Source of the DNA: GCA-2705995 sp048267965 | GTDB taxonomy: Bacteria > Bacteroidota > Bacteroidia > Flavobacteriales_G > Salibacteraceae | Direction of reading: 5' to 3' | NCBI GenBank assembly: GCA_048267965.1 | Contig: JBLWWK010000002.1 | Coordinates: 368,774-432,773 of the forward strand | DNA length: 64,000 nt | In this document: one piece after another, positions 27,373 through 36,145 of the stretch | How the letters are laid out: each line of letters begins with the position of its first letter | Position numbering within the stretch: position 1 is the first letter of the stretch | The notes under the pieces: generated by a model | The model's database searches: none | What the model was told of the DNA's origin: nothing | What the model saw: the letters and a program-made list of their open reading frames with translations, nothing else | Program-made: the position numbers and the translations under genes

Positions 27373-28340
27373 TACTTTTTATTCACCTCTTTACTAAACA
27401 AAGAATCAACAAACTCTTTGCTATTAAACACTTGAAGGTCATCAATCCCTTCGCCTACTCCAATAAACCTTACTGGAATCTTAAATTGATCTGAAATACC
27501 AATCACAACCCCACCTTTAGCGGTTCCATCTAATTTGGTTAAAGCCATTGAAGAAACTTCGGTAGCTTTTGTAAACTGTTTGGCTTGTTCTATTGCATTT
27601 TGACCGGTTGAAGCATCTAATACCAACATTACATCGTGTGGTGCATCTGGCATTACTTTCTTCATTACATTTTTAATCTTGGTAAGCTCATTCATTAAGC
27701 CCACTTTATTGTGTAATCTTCCAGCTGTGTCAATAATTACTACATCTGCATTAGATGAAACGGCAGACTTTACCGTATCGTAGGCCACCGAAGCAGGATC
27801 CGATCCCATTTTTTGTGCAACAATGGGAACATCTACGCGTTCTGCCCAAATCTTAAGCTGATCGATTGCAGCTGCCCTAAAGGTATCGGCAGCACCGAGT
27901 ACTACAGATTTGCCCGCAGCTTTAAACTGATGGGCCAATTTACCAATGGTAGTAGTTTTACCTACACCATTTACCCCCACTACCATAATTACATAAGGAC
28001 CTTCGGTTTCTGGCAATTGAAATTCGCTGGTAGTTGATGCATTATTTTCAGCAAGAAGAGCTGCGATTTCATCTCTAAGGATGGTATTTAGCTCATCGGT
28101 ACCAAAGTACTTGTCTTTAGCTACGCGTTCTTCTATTCGCTCAATAATTTTAATGGTGGTATTCACTCCCACATCAGAAGTAACCAAAACTTCTTCAAGA
28201 TCATCTAGTACTTGGTCGTCTACTTTAGACTTACCAGCAATAGAACGGGTGAGTTTACTGAAAAATCCTTCTTTGGTTTTTTCGAGACCCTGATCAAGCT
28301 TCTCTTTTTTCTCTTTCGAAAATAAGCCAAACAGCCCCAT
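27372..28340 (-). CDS. ftsY: Signal recognition particle receptor FtsY
   Basis: FtsY docks the SRP-ribosome complex at the inner membrane. The 322 residues hold the N domain, the GTPase loop GVNGVGKTTT (122-131), DTFRAAAIDQL, DTAGR, and TKLDGTAKGG, and end with the closing motif GEGIDDLQVF. The N-terminus is short and basic (LFSKEKKEKLDQ), without the long acidic extension of enterobacteria. The first gene of a three-gene unit, it is preceded on the minus strand by TATTTTCG (28372-28379), a weak variant of the -7 box. Confidence 0.97.
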   Translation of the reverse strand: MGLFGLFSKEKKEKLDQGLEKTKEGFFSKLTRSIAGKSKVDDQVLDDLEEVLVTSDVGVNTTIKIIERIEERVAKDKYFGTDELNTILRDEIAALLAENNASTTSEFQLPETEGPYVIMVVGVNGVGKTTTIGKLAHQFKAAGKSVVLGAADTFRAAAIDQLKIWAERVDVPIVAQKMGSDPASVAYDTVKSAVSSNADVVIIDTAGRLHNKVGLMNELTKIKNVMKKVMPDAPHDVMLVLDASTGQNAIEQAKQFTKATEVSSMALTKLDGTAKGGVVIGISDQFKIPVRFIGVGEGIDDLQVFNSKEFVDSLFSKEVNKK

Positions 28341-28426
28341 ACGAATAGTATTAAATTAGAATTGAATGGCGCGAAAATACGATATCTTAAACGAAGGATA
28401 ACGCTATTTGCACCAGCCATAAACGC

Positions 28427-28454
28427 AAAAACCCTTTCTGATAACAGAAAGGGT
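28427..28454 (-). terminator. Terminator of the rpmB-rpmG-DUF4295 operon
   Basis: A ten-base perfect stem (28445-28454 and 28431-28440) with a four-base loop is followed on the minus strand by four T. It separates the ribosomal genes from the ftsY unit downstream. Confidence 0.85.
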
Positions 28455-28477
28455 CTAAAAAGATTGTTAAAAAAGGA

Positions 28478-28630
28478 TTATCCCTTAATAAACGCGTCCA
28501 CTTTATCGTTCGGAAGAATTTTTTCTTCAAACGTATAAGCACCCGTTTTTTGAGACTTCACCATTTTAATCACCTTAGTAATGTCTTTAGCACCACCTTT
28601 ACCTAATGTTGCAACTGTCTTTTTTGCCAT
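28478..28630 (-). CDS. DUF4295 family small protein
   Basis: This 50-residue basic protein reads MAKKTVATLGKGGAKD at its start and ends NDKVDAFIKG. It is the small Bacteroidota-specific family that follows rpmB and rpmG, and its length is standard. The position in the ribosomal operon suggests a ribosome-linked role, which has not been shown as far as I know. The gene ends 24 bases before a strong terminator. Confidence 0.9.
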   Translation of the reverse strand: MAKKTVATLGKGGAKDITKVIKMVKSQKTGAYTFEEKILPNDKVDAFIKG

Positions 28631-28649
28631 TTTTCTACGTTTTTAGTGG

Positions 28650-28835
28650 TTACTTAATTTCTTTATGAACCGTCATTTTTTTCAAAATCGGGTTATACTT
28701 CTTCATCTCCATACGATCTGGAGTATTCTTACGATTCTTCGTAGTAATGTATCTTGAAGTACCAGGCATACCTGATTCTTTGTGCTCAGTGCACTCAAGA
28801 ATCACCTGAATTCTATTTCCTTTTTTCTTCGCCAT
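28650..28835 (-). CDS. rpmG: Large-subunit ribosomal protein bL33
   Basis: This is a 61-residue basic protein of the L33 family (RIQVILECTEHKESG, SRYITTKNRKNTPDRMEMKKYNP). It has one cysteine only, so it is the zinc-free form. It sits 19 bases downstream of rpmB, as is usual in this phylum. Confidence 0.96.
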   Translation of the reverse strand: MAKKKGNRIQVILECTEHKESGMPGTSRYITTKNRKNTPDRMEMKKYNPILKKMTVHKEIK

Positions 28836-28854
28836 TGCTTCTTGTTTTCAGGGA

Positions 28855-29094
28855 TTAACCGTTGTAGTATCCTTTCTCACGTGCTTTCTTCAAGCTAGCG
28901 TAGATACCATTTTTGTTAATAGTACGAATTCCAGCGGCTGTTACTTTTAAAGTAACCCACTGATCTTCTTCTGGCACAAAAAATTTCTTCACGTGAAGAT
29001 TTGGTTTGAAAACGCGTTTCGTTTTCTTCATCGAGTGAGACACGTTGTGCCCAGTTATCATTTTCTTACCGGTGATCTGACAAATGTTCGCCAT
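28855..29094 (-). CDS. rpmB: Large-subunit ribosomal protein bL28
   Basis: The 79-residue product has the L28 signature (CQITGKKMITGHNVSHSMKKT, RVFKPNLH) and a C-terminal TVTAAGIRTI-like segment (KVTAAGIRTINKNG). It is first in the rpmB-rpmG-DUF4295 unit, behind a clear -7 box at 29133-29140. Confidence 0.97.
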   Translation of the reverse strand: MANICQITGKKMITGHNVSHSMKKTKRVFKPNLHVKKFFVPEEDQWVTLKVTAAGIRTINKNGIYASLKKAREKGYYNG

Positions 29095-29132
29095 TTTCGT
29101 ATAATTCTAAAGTGTTCCTTCCAAAAGGGGTG

Positions 29133-29140
29133 CAAATATA
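29133..29140 (-). promoter_or_regulatory. -7 box of the rpmB operon
   Basis: The minus strand reads TATATTTG, matching TAnnTTTG. A TTG lies about 21 bases upstream. The leader would be roughly 35 bases, longer than for most genes in this window. Confidence 0.6.
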
Positions 29141-29160
29141 CATGAAAATATCCGTGATAA

Positions 29161-30405
29161 TCAAGATATTTCAAATATTTCTTTCCTTAACATGCTTAAT
29201 CCTTGCAAAGCCGACTTTCGGATGTTGCGTTCTCTGTTGTTTCCAAAGTTAAACTTTTGTGCAATAGTTCGGCTAGGGCCACTCACGGCAATCCAAACTG
29301 TGCCTACGGGTTTTTCTTCTGTGCCTCCGTCTGGGCCTGCAATTCCTGAGGTGGCAATAGCAAAGGTAGTCTGCAATTTTTCTTTGGCTCCTTCTGCCAT
29401 TGCTCTCACTACGGGTTCGCTTACAGCTCCGTATTCTTTCAATAAATTATTGTCTACAGAAAGTTCTTTATTTTTTATTTCGTTTGAGTAACTCACTATA
29501 GATCCTTCGAAATAAGCGCTGCTTCCAGCAACACTCGTAATTAAATGCGCTATGTACCCTCCGGTGCAACTTTCTGCGGTTCCTACCGTGAAATTTCTCT
29601 CTTTTAATAAATCACCAATTACAGAATATAAGGTTTGGGTTCCTTCGCCAAAAATGTACTCAGGGATGAGCTGATATAGTTCTGCGACTTTCTTATCAAC
29701 TTTTCGTTGTATTTCGGTTTGATCGCCTATAGCACTCAAACGCAAACGAACAGTTCCGGGAGAAGGTAGGTAAGCCAACTTAATATCTTCTGTGGCTAAT
29801 TCGCTCTCCCATTTCATAATAATTTCCATCAAGTTACTTTCCCCAATGCCTTGTGTTAAAATGGTTCGGTGGTAAAAAGAAGGGGCTTTAAAATGGGCTT
29901 TTATCATAGGGAGCAATTGATCGCTCATCATGGCTTTCATCTCGTATGGAACGCCTGGTAAAGAGATAAACACTTGCCCGTTGTCTTCTATCCAAAGGGC
30001 GGGCGCTGTACCGTTCTGATTGCGAATAACTGTGCAGCCTTCTGGCACCATTGCTTGGTATTTATTGACCTCTGGCATTTCTACACCTCTGCTGCCGAAT
30101 AAGGTTTTTACATCTTCGAGCACTTCGTTATCCATCACCAAAGGTTTCTTGAAATATTCTGCCAAGGTACCTTTGGTAATATCGTCTTTGGTAGGACCCA
30201 AACCACCGGTTGTAATTACTAAATCGGCTCGTTTTCGGGCATCTTCTAGCGATTGAATAATGTGTTCCTTCTCGTCTGTAATTGAGGTAATCTGCTTAAC
30301 GCGAATTCCATATTGGTTCAATTGTTGCGCTATCCAGGCAGAGTTAGTGTCGATTATTTGACCTATAAGAATTTCGTCTCCTATTGTGATGATTTCTGCA
30401 AACAT
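29161..30405 (-). CDS. cinA: CinA family protein (nicotinamide-nucleotide amidohydrolase-type)
   Basis: The 414 residues have the full two-domain CinA layout. The N-terminal molybdopterin-binding-like (COG1058) domain shows MFAEIITIGDEIL, TTGGLGPTKDDITK and SLPGVPYEMKAMM. The C-terminal amidohydrolase domain (about 255-414) shows the catalytic-serine motif TAESCTGGYIAHLIT and ATSGIAGPDGGTEEKPVGTVWIA. CinA recycles deamidated pyridine nucleotides; the name comes from induction at competence in Streptococcus. The exact 12-base iterated word (29577-29588) lies on the codons just before the conserved TAES. The gene is divergent from the DUF4197 gene. Confidence 0.95.
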   Translation of the reverse strand: MFAEIITIGDEILIGQIIDTNSAWIAQQLNQYGIRVKQITSITDEKEHIIQSLEDARKRADLVITTGGLGPTKDDITKGTLAEYFKKPLVMDNEVLEDVKTLFGSRGVEMPEVNKYQAMVPEGCTVIRNQNGTAPALWIEDNGQVFISLPGVPYEMKAMMSDQLLPMIKAHFKAPSFYHRTILTQGIGESNLMEIIMKWESELATEDIKLAYLPSPGTVRLRLSAIGDQTEIQRKVDKKVAELYQLIPEYIFGEGTQTLYSVIGDLLKERNFTVGTAESCTGGYIAHLITSVAGSSAYFEGSIVSYSNEIKNKELSVDNNLLKEYGAVSEPVVRAMAEGAKEKLQTTFAIATSGIAGPDGGTEEKPVGTVWIAVSGPSRTIAQKFNFGNNRERNIRKSALQGLSMLRKEIFEIS

Positions 30406-30409
30406 GTTA

Positions 30410-30417
30410 CAAATATA
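30410..30417 (-). promoter_or_regulatory. -7 box of cinA, four bases before its ATG
   Basis: The minus strand reads TATATTTG followed by TAAC and the ATG, so the mRNA is predicted to be leaderless. Confidence 0.6.
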
Positions 30418-30443
30418 GCTTGCTCATGTTTTGTGTTTAATTG

Positions 30444-30451
30444 TAAGTTTG
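30444..30451 (+). promoter_or_regulatory. -7 box of the DUF4197-phosphorylase unit
   Basis: TAAGTTTG matches TAnnTTTG and lies 16 bases before the ATG at 30468. It forms a divergent pair with the cinA promoter, 26 bases apart. Confidence 0.5.
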
Positions 30452-30467
30452 ACTAAATTCTCTTTCG

Positions 30468-31211
30468 ATGAAAAAAAATTGGATTTTATTGACTCTTTTA
30501 GTGAGTCTGGTAACTATTAGTTGTTCGGCCCAGTCTTGGAAAGAACTACAAGAAGCTGCTAAAAAAGTACTTCCTGAAGAAGGAAAATCTAACGGAGCTA
30601 CTGGTTTATCTAACGGAGAAGTAGTGAATGGTTTGAAAGAAGCCTTAAAAATCGGGGCGGAAAAAGCGGTGTCTTCTGCTGCTAAAACCAATGGTTTTAA
30701 TGGAAATTCGCTCATTCGAATTCCTTTCCCTGAAGAAGCCAAAGAAGTGAAAGATTTCGCCCTAAAAATAGGCATGGAAAGTCAGGTAAATCAGTTTGAA
30801 ACTACCTTAAATCAAGCGGCAGAAAAAGCTAGTGCAGAAGCTACTCAAGTGTTGGTAAACGCCATTGTGAACATGTCTGTTCAAGATGGTTTTGCCATTT
30901 TAAATGGCGGAGACACAGCTGCCACTCACTACTTAAGAAAGAGCACCACAGCCGAGTTAACCCAAAAATTCACTCCCATTGTAGAAAGAGCCATCAACGA
31001 AGTGAATTTGACGAAGTATTGGACACCCTTAACTTCGGCCTACAACAAAAATCCTTTTAAACCGAAAGAGATTAACACCGACCTAACTAGCTATGTAACT
31101 AAAAAAGCCTTAGATGGCTTATTCTTATTAATTAGCCAAGAAGAGAAATCGATTCGTGAAAATCCGCAAGCTCGCGTAACCGATCTTCTTAAAAAAGTAT
31201 TTGGATCGTAA
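30468..31211 (+). CDS. DUF4197 family exported protein
   Basis: This 247-residue protein has a signal peptide ending TISCSAQ; the cysteine at about 19 is a weak lipobox candidate. The family segment runs through the mature part: GLKEALKIGAEKAVSSAAKTNGF, split by short loops, then IRIPFPEEAKEV, FAILNGGDTAATHYLRKST and YVTKKALDGLFLLISQEE. DUF4197 proteins are periplasmic, alpha-helical and of unknown function. The stop overlaps the start of the phosphorylase gene by one base (TAATG). Confidence 0.9.
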   Translation: MKKNWILLTLLVSLVTISCSAQSWKELQEAAKKVLPEEGKSNGATGLSNGEVVNGLKEALKIGAEKAVSSAAKTNGFNGNSLIRIPFPEEAKEVKDFALKIGMESQVNQFETTLNQAAEKASAEATQVLVNAIVNMSVQDGFAILNGGDTAATHYLRKSTTAELTQKFTPIVERAINEVNLTKYWTPLTSAYNKNPFKPKEINTDLTSYVTKKALDGLFLLISQEEKSIRENPQARVTDLLKKVFGS

Positions 31212-32086
31212 TGCAAGCAAACCCTCCCAAATCTAGCGAACTCATTTTAAACGAAGACGGTAGTATTTACCATCTTCAACTGCATCCAGCAGACATTGCC
31301 GATAACGTAATAGTAGTAGGAGACCCTGATCGAGTTGCGCTGATTTCTCAGCACTTTGATCGAATCACGGTTAAAAAGCAAAATCGAGAATTTGTTACCC
31401 ATTCTGGCTATATTGGCTCTACCTTTTTAACGGTTTTAAGCACTGGCATAGGAACCGATAACATCGATATTGTACTGAACGAGTTAGATGCAGCCGTTAA
31501 CATCGATTTTACCACAAGAACAGTTCGTTCGGAGCTTCGAAAACTCAATATAATTCGGGTAGGAACCAGTGGAGGACTTCATCCGAGCATTGCCTTAAAT
31601 AGCTTTTTAGTAAGTGAGTATTCTATCGGATTAGATGGTTTATTGCATTACTATCAATGGGATCCTACCGGAAATGAAAACACACTCGCTACCGAATTAA
31701 CTCACCATTTTGGCTGGCACAAAGCCATGGCAGAACCATACGCTGTAAAAGGAGCCGATTCTTTGCTAGCGCTTTTTAGCGAATGTGAAAAAGGAATTAC
31801 CCTAACCGCTGGTGGTTTTTATGCTCCTCAAGGAAGAGAATTACGACTTCCGTTAGCGGTTCAGCAGTTTCACGAGAAGATAGAGTCGTTTAGATGGAAT
31901 AATCGCTTTTTGACCAATTTTGAAATGGAAAGTGCTGCCATTTATGCACTCGGTAGCCTCTTGGGACATAATTGTGTTACCGTGTGTGCTATTATTGCGA
32001 ACCGCGCCACTGGTGAGTTTAGCGACCAACATCACGAAGCTGTAGAACGCTTAATCGACTATGTTTTGGGTAAGTTAACAAGCTGA
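31211..32086 (+). CDS. Nucleoside phosphorylase (uridine/purine phosphorylase family)
   Basis: The 291 residues match the PNP/UDP phosphorylase family, which splits nucleosides with phosphate into base and ribose-1-phosphate in the cytoplasm. Signatures are VIVVGDPDRVALIS, VLSTGIGTDNIDIVLNEL, IIRVGTSGGLHPSI and NFEMESAAIYALGSLLGH. The last motif fits uridine phosphorylase-like members, but substrate choice cannot be fixed by eye. It is translationally coupled to the DUF4197 gene. A core copy of the iterated word (31559-31567) encodes the conserved V-G-T of the phosphate-binding region. Confidence 0.9.
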   Translation: MQANPPKSSELILNEDGSIYHLQLHPADIADNVIVVGDPDRVALISQHFDRITVKKQNREFVTHSGYIGSTFLTVLSTGIGTDNIDIVLNELDAAVNIDFTTRTVRSELRKLNIIRVGTSGGLHPSIALNSFLVSEYSIGLDGLLHYYQWDPTGNENTLATELTHHFGWHKAMAEPYAVKGADSLLALFSECEKGITLTAGGFYAPQGRELRLPLAVQQFHEKIESFRWNNRFLTNFEMESAAIYALGSLLGHNCVTVCAIIANRATGEFSDQHHEAVERLIDYVLGKLTS

Positions 32087-32134
32087 TTGTTAATATTTAT
32101 TCTTTCGAGTTAAATTACACCTTGCCGAACCCTC

Positions 32135-32142
32135 TACTTTTG
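32135..32142 (+). promoter_or_regulatory. -7 box before the SirB1-like gene
   Basis: TACTTTTG matches TAnnTTTG. It overlaps the first possible GTG start (32142) and therefore favours the GTG at 32160. No good -33 box is seen. Confidence 0.45.
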
Positions 32143-32159
32143 TGGTTAGCAAAATAAGT

Positions 32160-33044
32160 GTGTTAGTTAACTCAGAAATACAAGCATTAATTCACTTGCT
32201 CGATGATCCAGACGAGCAAATTTACACCCATGTAAAAGAGAAATTACTCAACTTGGGAGTGGAGGTTATTCCTGCGTTGGAAGATGTGTGGGAACACGAA
32301 GCAGCTTTTGGGTTATTGTTTCAAAACCGAATCGAAGAAATTACCCACGAAATTCAATTCGAGCATGTTTTAGCTCATTTAGTAAAGTGGAAAAACTCTG
32401 AAGAGCAAGATTTGCTTCGCGGTGTTTTGCTTGTTGCTCAATACCAATACCCAGACATGAACCAACAAAGCATTTATCAATACTTTGATCAATTGGTGCA
32501 AAATGTTTGGCTAGAACTCAACAACAATCTTACGGCATTAGAAAAAATTAGGATTGTTAACCACATACTGTTTACTGATGAAGAGTTTAGTGGGAACACA
32601 ACTAATTACCACGCTCCGCAAAACTCATTTATCAACAACGTAATAGAGTCAAAAAAGGGAAATCCCATCTCTTTAGGCATCATTTATATGATTGTGGCGC
32701 AACGTTTAAATTTATCCGTTTACGGAGTGAACTTACCGCGCCACTTTGTGTTGGCTTATGCAGACGAATATTTGATTCAGCCCGACAGAATTGAAGATTC
32801 GAGTGTACTATTTTACATTAACCCTTTTAGTAAAGGAACTGTTTTCAGTAAGCAAGAAATTGAGTATTTCATTAAGCAGTTAAAGCTGCCTTCTTTGCCA
32901 GAATTTTTTCAACCTTGCAGTAATTTGCAAATCTTAATTCGCGTTTGTAACAACTTAATAAATTCGTATTCGAAGTTGGGCTACGTAGAAAAGGTAGAAG
33001 AAATCAAGAAAATGCAAGATATTCTTTCACCTGACGATTTTTAA
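32160..33044 (+). CDS. SirB1 family transglutaminase-like protein
   Basis: The product (294 residues from the GTG at 32160) resembles the SirB1/transglutaminase-like core-2 family. It shows QALIHLLDDPDEQIYTHV at the N-terminus, the family core around KKGNPISLGIIYMIVAQRL and LPRHFVLAY, and a TPR-like C-terminal part (LLIRVCNNLINSYSKLG-like segment near 265-285). The usual GH before the FxxxY segment is RH here. GTG 32142 would add six residues but coincides with the -7 box. Function is not known for the family. The end overlaps the convergent sugar-transferase gene by 18 bases. Confidence 0.85.
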   Translation: MLVNSEIQALIHLLDDPDEQIYTHVKEKLLNLGVEVIPALEDVWEHEAAFGLLFQNRIEEITHEIQFEHVLAHLVKWKNSEEQDLLRGVLLVAQYQYPDMNQQSIYQYFDQLVQNVWLELNNNLTALEKIRIVNHILFTDEEFSGNTTNYHAPQNSFINNVIESKKGNPISLGIIYMIVAQRLNLSVYGVNLPRHFVLAYADEYLIQPDRIEDSSVLFYINPFSKGTVFSKQEIEYFIKQLKLPSLPEFFQPCSNLQILIRVCNNLINSYSKLGYVEKVEEIKKMQDILSPDDF

Positions 33045-33614
33045 TATCGTTTGCAGAATAATCTTCAAATCAGTAAAAAAGCTTTTCTCTCTTAAATATT
33101 TCTGGTTCAATTCTAATTTATGCGGCATTATTTCTTCGATATAACTTTTATGTGGATCTGCCGATTGAGCCAAAATTTCGCTTTCATTCACATAATACAG
33201 AGAAGCAAAATCTGTTAATCCGGGTTGAACGGTAAGCACCACACGCTGCTCTTCAGTGTACAAATCAACATACTTTTGAACCTCCGGACGGGGTCCTACC
33301 ACACTCATTTCTCCTTTTAATATGTTGAGTAATTGAGGGATTTCGTCTAGTTTATACTTTCGTAAAAAGTAGCCCACATTCGTAACTCTCGGGTCTCTAT
33401 CACCAACGGTTATTTGCGATAGTTTATCTGAATCAGGCCGCATGGTTCTAAACTTCAGCAACTTGAAAAGTTTACCGTTTTTTCCAACCCGCTCTTGACG
33501 ATACAATACGCCACCTGAAGAGTCGATGACAATAAGTAATGCAATAATCAAAAAAAATGGCGCTACTAAAAGTAGCACCAACAAAGATGAAATTATATCG
33601 AAAACTCGTTTCAC
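33027..33614 (-). CDS. Initiating sugar transferase (undecaprenyl-phosphate phosphoglycosyl transferase, PglC type)
   Basis: This 195-residue monotopic membrane enzyme transfers a sugar-1-phosphate to undecaprenyl phosphate to start a surface glycan. The N-terminal re-entrant helix (4-30) is followed by YRQERVGKNGKLFKLLKFRTM, the catalytic Asp-Glu pair in KLDEIPQLLNIL, and MSVVGPRPE. It is the short PglC-like form without the extra membrane helices of WbaP. The start is GTG, three bases after the aminotransferase stop. It is the last gene of the minus-strand polysaccharide unit. Confidence 0.93.
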   Translation of the reverse strand: MKRVFDIISSLLVLLLVAPFFLIIALLIVIDSSGGVLYRQERVGKNGKLFKLLKFRTMRPDSDKLSQITVGDRDPRVTNVGYFLRKYKLDEIPQLLNILKGEMSVVGPRPEVQKYVDLYTEEQRVVLTVQPGLTDFASLYYVNESEILAQSADPHKSYIEEIMPHKLELNQKYLREKSFFTDLKIILQTILKIVR

Positions 33615-33617
33615 AGC

Positions 33618-34835
33618 CTATTGGGTCTTCATTACTTTCTCTACCGACTCAACTACAGCTTTCACTACCGTTTCGATGTCGTTATCTGACAAGTCGTAAT
33701 AAACGGGCAACGTAATTTCGTTAGCATACATTTCGAAAGCCTTGGGGTAATGATCGATATTGTACCCTCTGTGCTTATAGTAAGACAACATTGGAAGTGG
33801 CTGATAATGAACATTTACACTTACATCTCTTTCAGATATTTCGTAAATCATCAAGTTTCTTTGATGTTCAGAAGCGTTTTTAATGCGGAGTAAATACAAA
33901 TGATTGTTGGTTTCTTTTGTGTCTGAGTTGGTGGGTGGCAAAACCGCCCAATCGTATTTACTCAACAACTCGTTGTATCGATTCACAATGTGGGCTCTTT
34001 TAATAAGCGTATCGTTATCGTAACGAGCTAGCTCCACTAAACCAATAGAAGCTAAAATATCAGTCATATTGTATTTAAAGCCTGCTTCTACAACATCGTA
34101 ACGCCAACCGCCTTTCTGCACCTTAGCAAAAGCATCTTTGGTTTGCCCGTGCAACGATTTGGTAGACAAATCTGCATACATTCTTTCCGGATCAAAACGG
34201 TTAGGAAGATGCAAGGCAATGGCTCCGCCTTCTGCAGTAGTTAAATTCTTAACTGCATGAAAAGAGAACGATGTAGCATCTGCCAAGGTACCCGTTTTAC
34301 GATTTTTGTAAGATGATCCAATGCTGTGCGCACCATCTGCCAAAATCATTATTCTGCCCAACAACTCTTGGTTCTCGTTTCTGGGAGTGAATTTTGATTT
34401 TACTGCTTTCTTTCGAATTACTTCATTGAGCTCATCGTAATCTACAGGCAAACCAGCAATATCTACCGGAATAATTACTTTGGTTCTTTCTGTGATCAGG
34501 GCTTCTACTTTGGTAACATCGATGTTAAAATCTTCTCCAACATCGCACATTACTGGAGTTGCACCGGTATGAACCACTGCATTGGCTGTGGCACAATAGG
34601 TATAGGCTGGAACAATAACTTCGTCACCAGGACCCACACCAAACCAACTAAGCATTAACTCCATTCCCGCTGTACCAGAATTCAAACAGATTGTTTTTTT
34701 CGCTCCAGTATAGTCGGTGAGTTCCTTCTCAAATCGCTTGGTTTTAGGCCCGGTTGTAATCCAGCCAGACTGTAACGCATCCACGACTTCTTCAATGATT
34801 TTGTCATCAATTCGAGGGGGAGAAAAAGGAATCAT
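33618..34835 (-). CDS. DegT/DnrJ/EryC1/StrS (ArnB-like) sugar aminotransferase
   Basis: This PLP enzyme aminates a keto-sugar nucleotide. The 405 residues show PFSPPRIDDKIIEEV, SGWITTGPKTKRFE, NSGTAGMEL, PAYTYCATANAV, the PLP-lysine motif SFHAVKNLTTAEGG and VNVHYQPLP. The SFH.VKN motif is that of ArnB/PseC-type 4-amino sugar enzymes. The locus also needs a 3-aminotransferase (WbpE step) between its WbpB- and WbpD-like enzymes, and this is the only aminotransferase in the locus, so either role is possible. An insertion near 140-160 makes it longer than the usual ~380 residues. Confidence 0.9.
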   Translation of the reverse strand: MIPFSPPRIDDKIIEEVVDALQSGWITTGPKTKRFEKELTDYTGAKKTICLNSGTAGMELMLSWFGVGPGDEVIVPAYTYCATANAVVHTGATPVMCDVGEDFNIDVTKVEALITERTKVIIPVDIAGLPVDYDELNEVIRKKAVKSKFTPRNENQELLGRIMILADGAHSIGSSYKNRKTGTLADATSFSFHAVKNLTTAEGGAIALHLPNRFDPERMYADLSTKSLHGQTKDAFAKVQKGGWRYDVVEAGFKYNMTDILASIGLVELARYDNDTLIKRAHIVNRYNELLSKYDWAVLPPTNSDTKETNNHLYLLRIKNASEHQRNLMIYEISERDVSVNVHYQPLPMLSYYKHRGYNIDHYPKAFEMYANEITLPVYYDLSDNDIETVVKAVVESVEKVMKTQ

Positions 34836-34903
34836 ATATTTTATTATCTAATACTAAATTAAAGTAATTTCATTCGCAAAAACATCTTTCGCAGTTGTTT
34901 CGT

Positions 34904-36145
34904 TTACTCGAGTGATTTTTTTTGCTGGGTAGGACTGGTTCGTGGTAACGTGAAAAATAGTAGGGTATTAAAAAGTGCATAAAACACTACTCCGCTTTGC
35001 CTTTCGAACACACTTTCTGTTAGGCAACTCGATGCTACAATAAAAGCAAAAAGCGGATAAATAAACAAACGATCTTTTTTAATGTAAAATAACGGAATTA
35101 TAAAAGGAATTAACAACGTTACAATTCCAATGGCACCTAAGGCTACACCTGCCTGCACAAACTGGTTATGCGGGTTTAAATGAGACTGTGCTGCATAAGT
35201 AAAACCTTCATTTTCAAATTTTTGTTGTACTACCTCGTCTACATCACCGGTTCCTACCCCGAAAATAGGATGCTCAAAAAACAACTCTACACTGTATTTC
35301 CACATTAGCAACCGCGAGCCAGAACTTGAGCTTTCGTTTCCTTCTTCAAGTTGGGCAATGGCTGTTTCGAAACGATTAATGTAACGAGACGAAATATAAA
35401 TGATGCCTAACGACAAGCTGAACGACAATACTAACGATACAAAGGTAGATTTTAGTCTAATTTTCGGTAGGAGCACGTAAAATAAACTGTACAGCAACAG
35501 TGCACCGAGAATGATAATTCCCATCCTAGATGAAAGTTGGTAAATGAAAACGATTAAAAAAGTTAACGCCAAATAGTATTTATAGTTCAGTTTTTCTCTT
35601 TCGTGGAAAATTAAAATTAATATGATGGCCACCGAAAAGTTCAAGTACATAGAAAAGTAGCCAGGGTGCTGAAAATAAGACAATAACTGATAATAGAATA
35701 CATCGGTATTTTCTGTAGCTATGTAACTAAACGTGCTTACCACCAGCGAGAAAATAGCGGCAATTACCGACCCAAACACATACGTTTTGAGCAATTCTAT
35801 TACATTTCTGCGATGAATAACGTTGCTTGTTAGAATCACCAACGGAAGAATTAAAAAACTCGCTTTGGTTTCTAAATCAGACAAAACCACTTGCATATTG
35901 TCGCTGTAAACGGCTCCTACAACATGCATTAGGTAATAGCTGCTAAAGGCTAAAATGAACCATTTTCTTTCTCGAAAAAGCTCTACGCGCGTTTTCCAAG
36001 AATAGGCAAATAGGTTGGTTACCAGAAAAAACACCAAAAATAAAGGCAGTAAATTCTGGTAAAACGAAATCACAAACACCAGCAAGTGCGCTAGGTATTG
36101 GTTCAGTCTTTTAAGAGAGTTTCTATTTGTTATTTGCTTTTGCAA
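34904..36145 (-). CDS. O-antigen ligase/polymerase (Wzy/WaaL-type) membrane protein
   Basis: The 413-residue protein has about 11 hydrophobic segments and the large periplasmic loop typical of the O-antigen ligase family, with SSSSGSRLLMWKYSVELFFEHPIFGVGTGD and HNQFVQAGVALG as the recognisable core (here quoted in parts of the loop between about 275 and 345). It either polymerises repeat units or ligates chains to a carrier. The start is TTG 36145, which overlaps the epimerase gene by 16 bases; no ATG lies near. A second protein of this class is encoded at 39357, so one may be the polymerase and the other the ligase. Confidence 0.85.
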   Translation of the reverse strand: MQKQITNRNSLKRLNQYLAHLLVFVISFYQNLLPLFLVFFLVTNLFAYSWKTRVELFRERKWFILAFSSYYLMHVVGAVYSDNMQVVLSDLETKASFLILPLVILTSNVIHRRNVIELLKTYVFGSVIAAIFSLVVSTFSYIATENTDVFYYQLLSYFQHPGYFSMYLNFSVAIILILIFHEREKLNYKYYLALTFLIVFIYQLSSRMGIIILGALLLYSLFYVLLPKIRLKSTFVSLVLSFSLSLGIIYISSRYINRFETAIAQLEEGNESSSSGSRLLMWKYSVELFFEHPIFGVGTGDVDEVVQQKFENEGFTYAAQSHLNPHNQFVQAGVALGAIGIVTLLIPFIIPLFYIKKDRLFIYPLFAFIVASSCLTESVFERQSGVVFYALFNTLLFFTLPRTSPTQQKKSLE

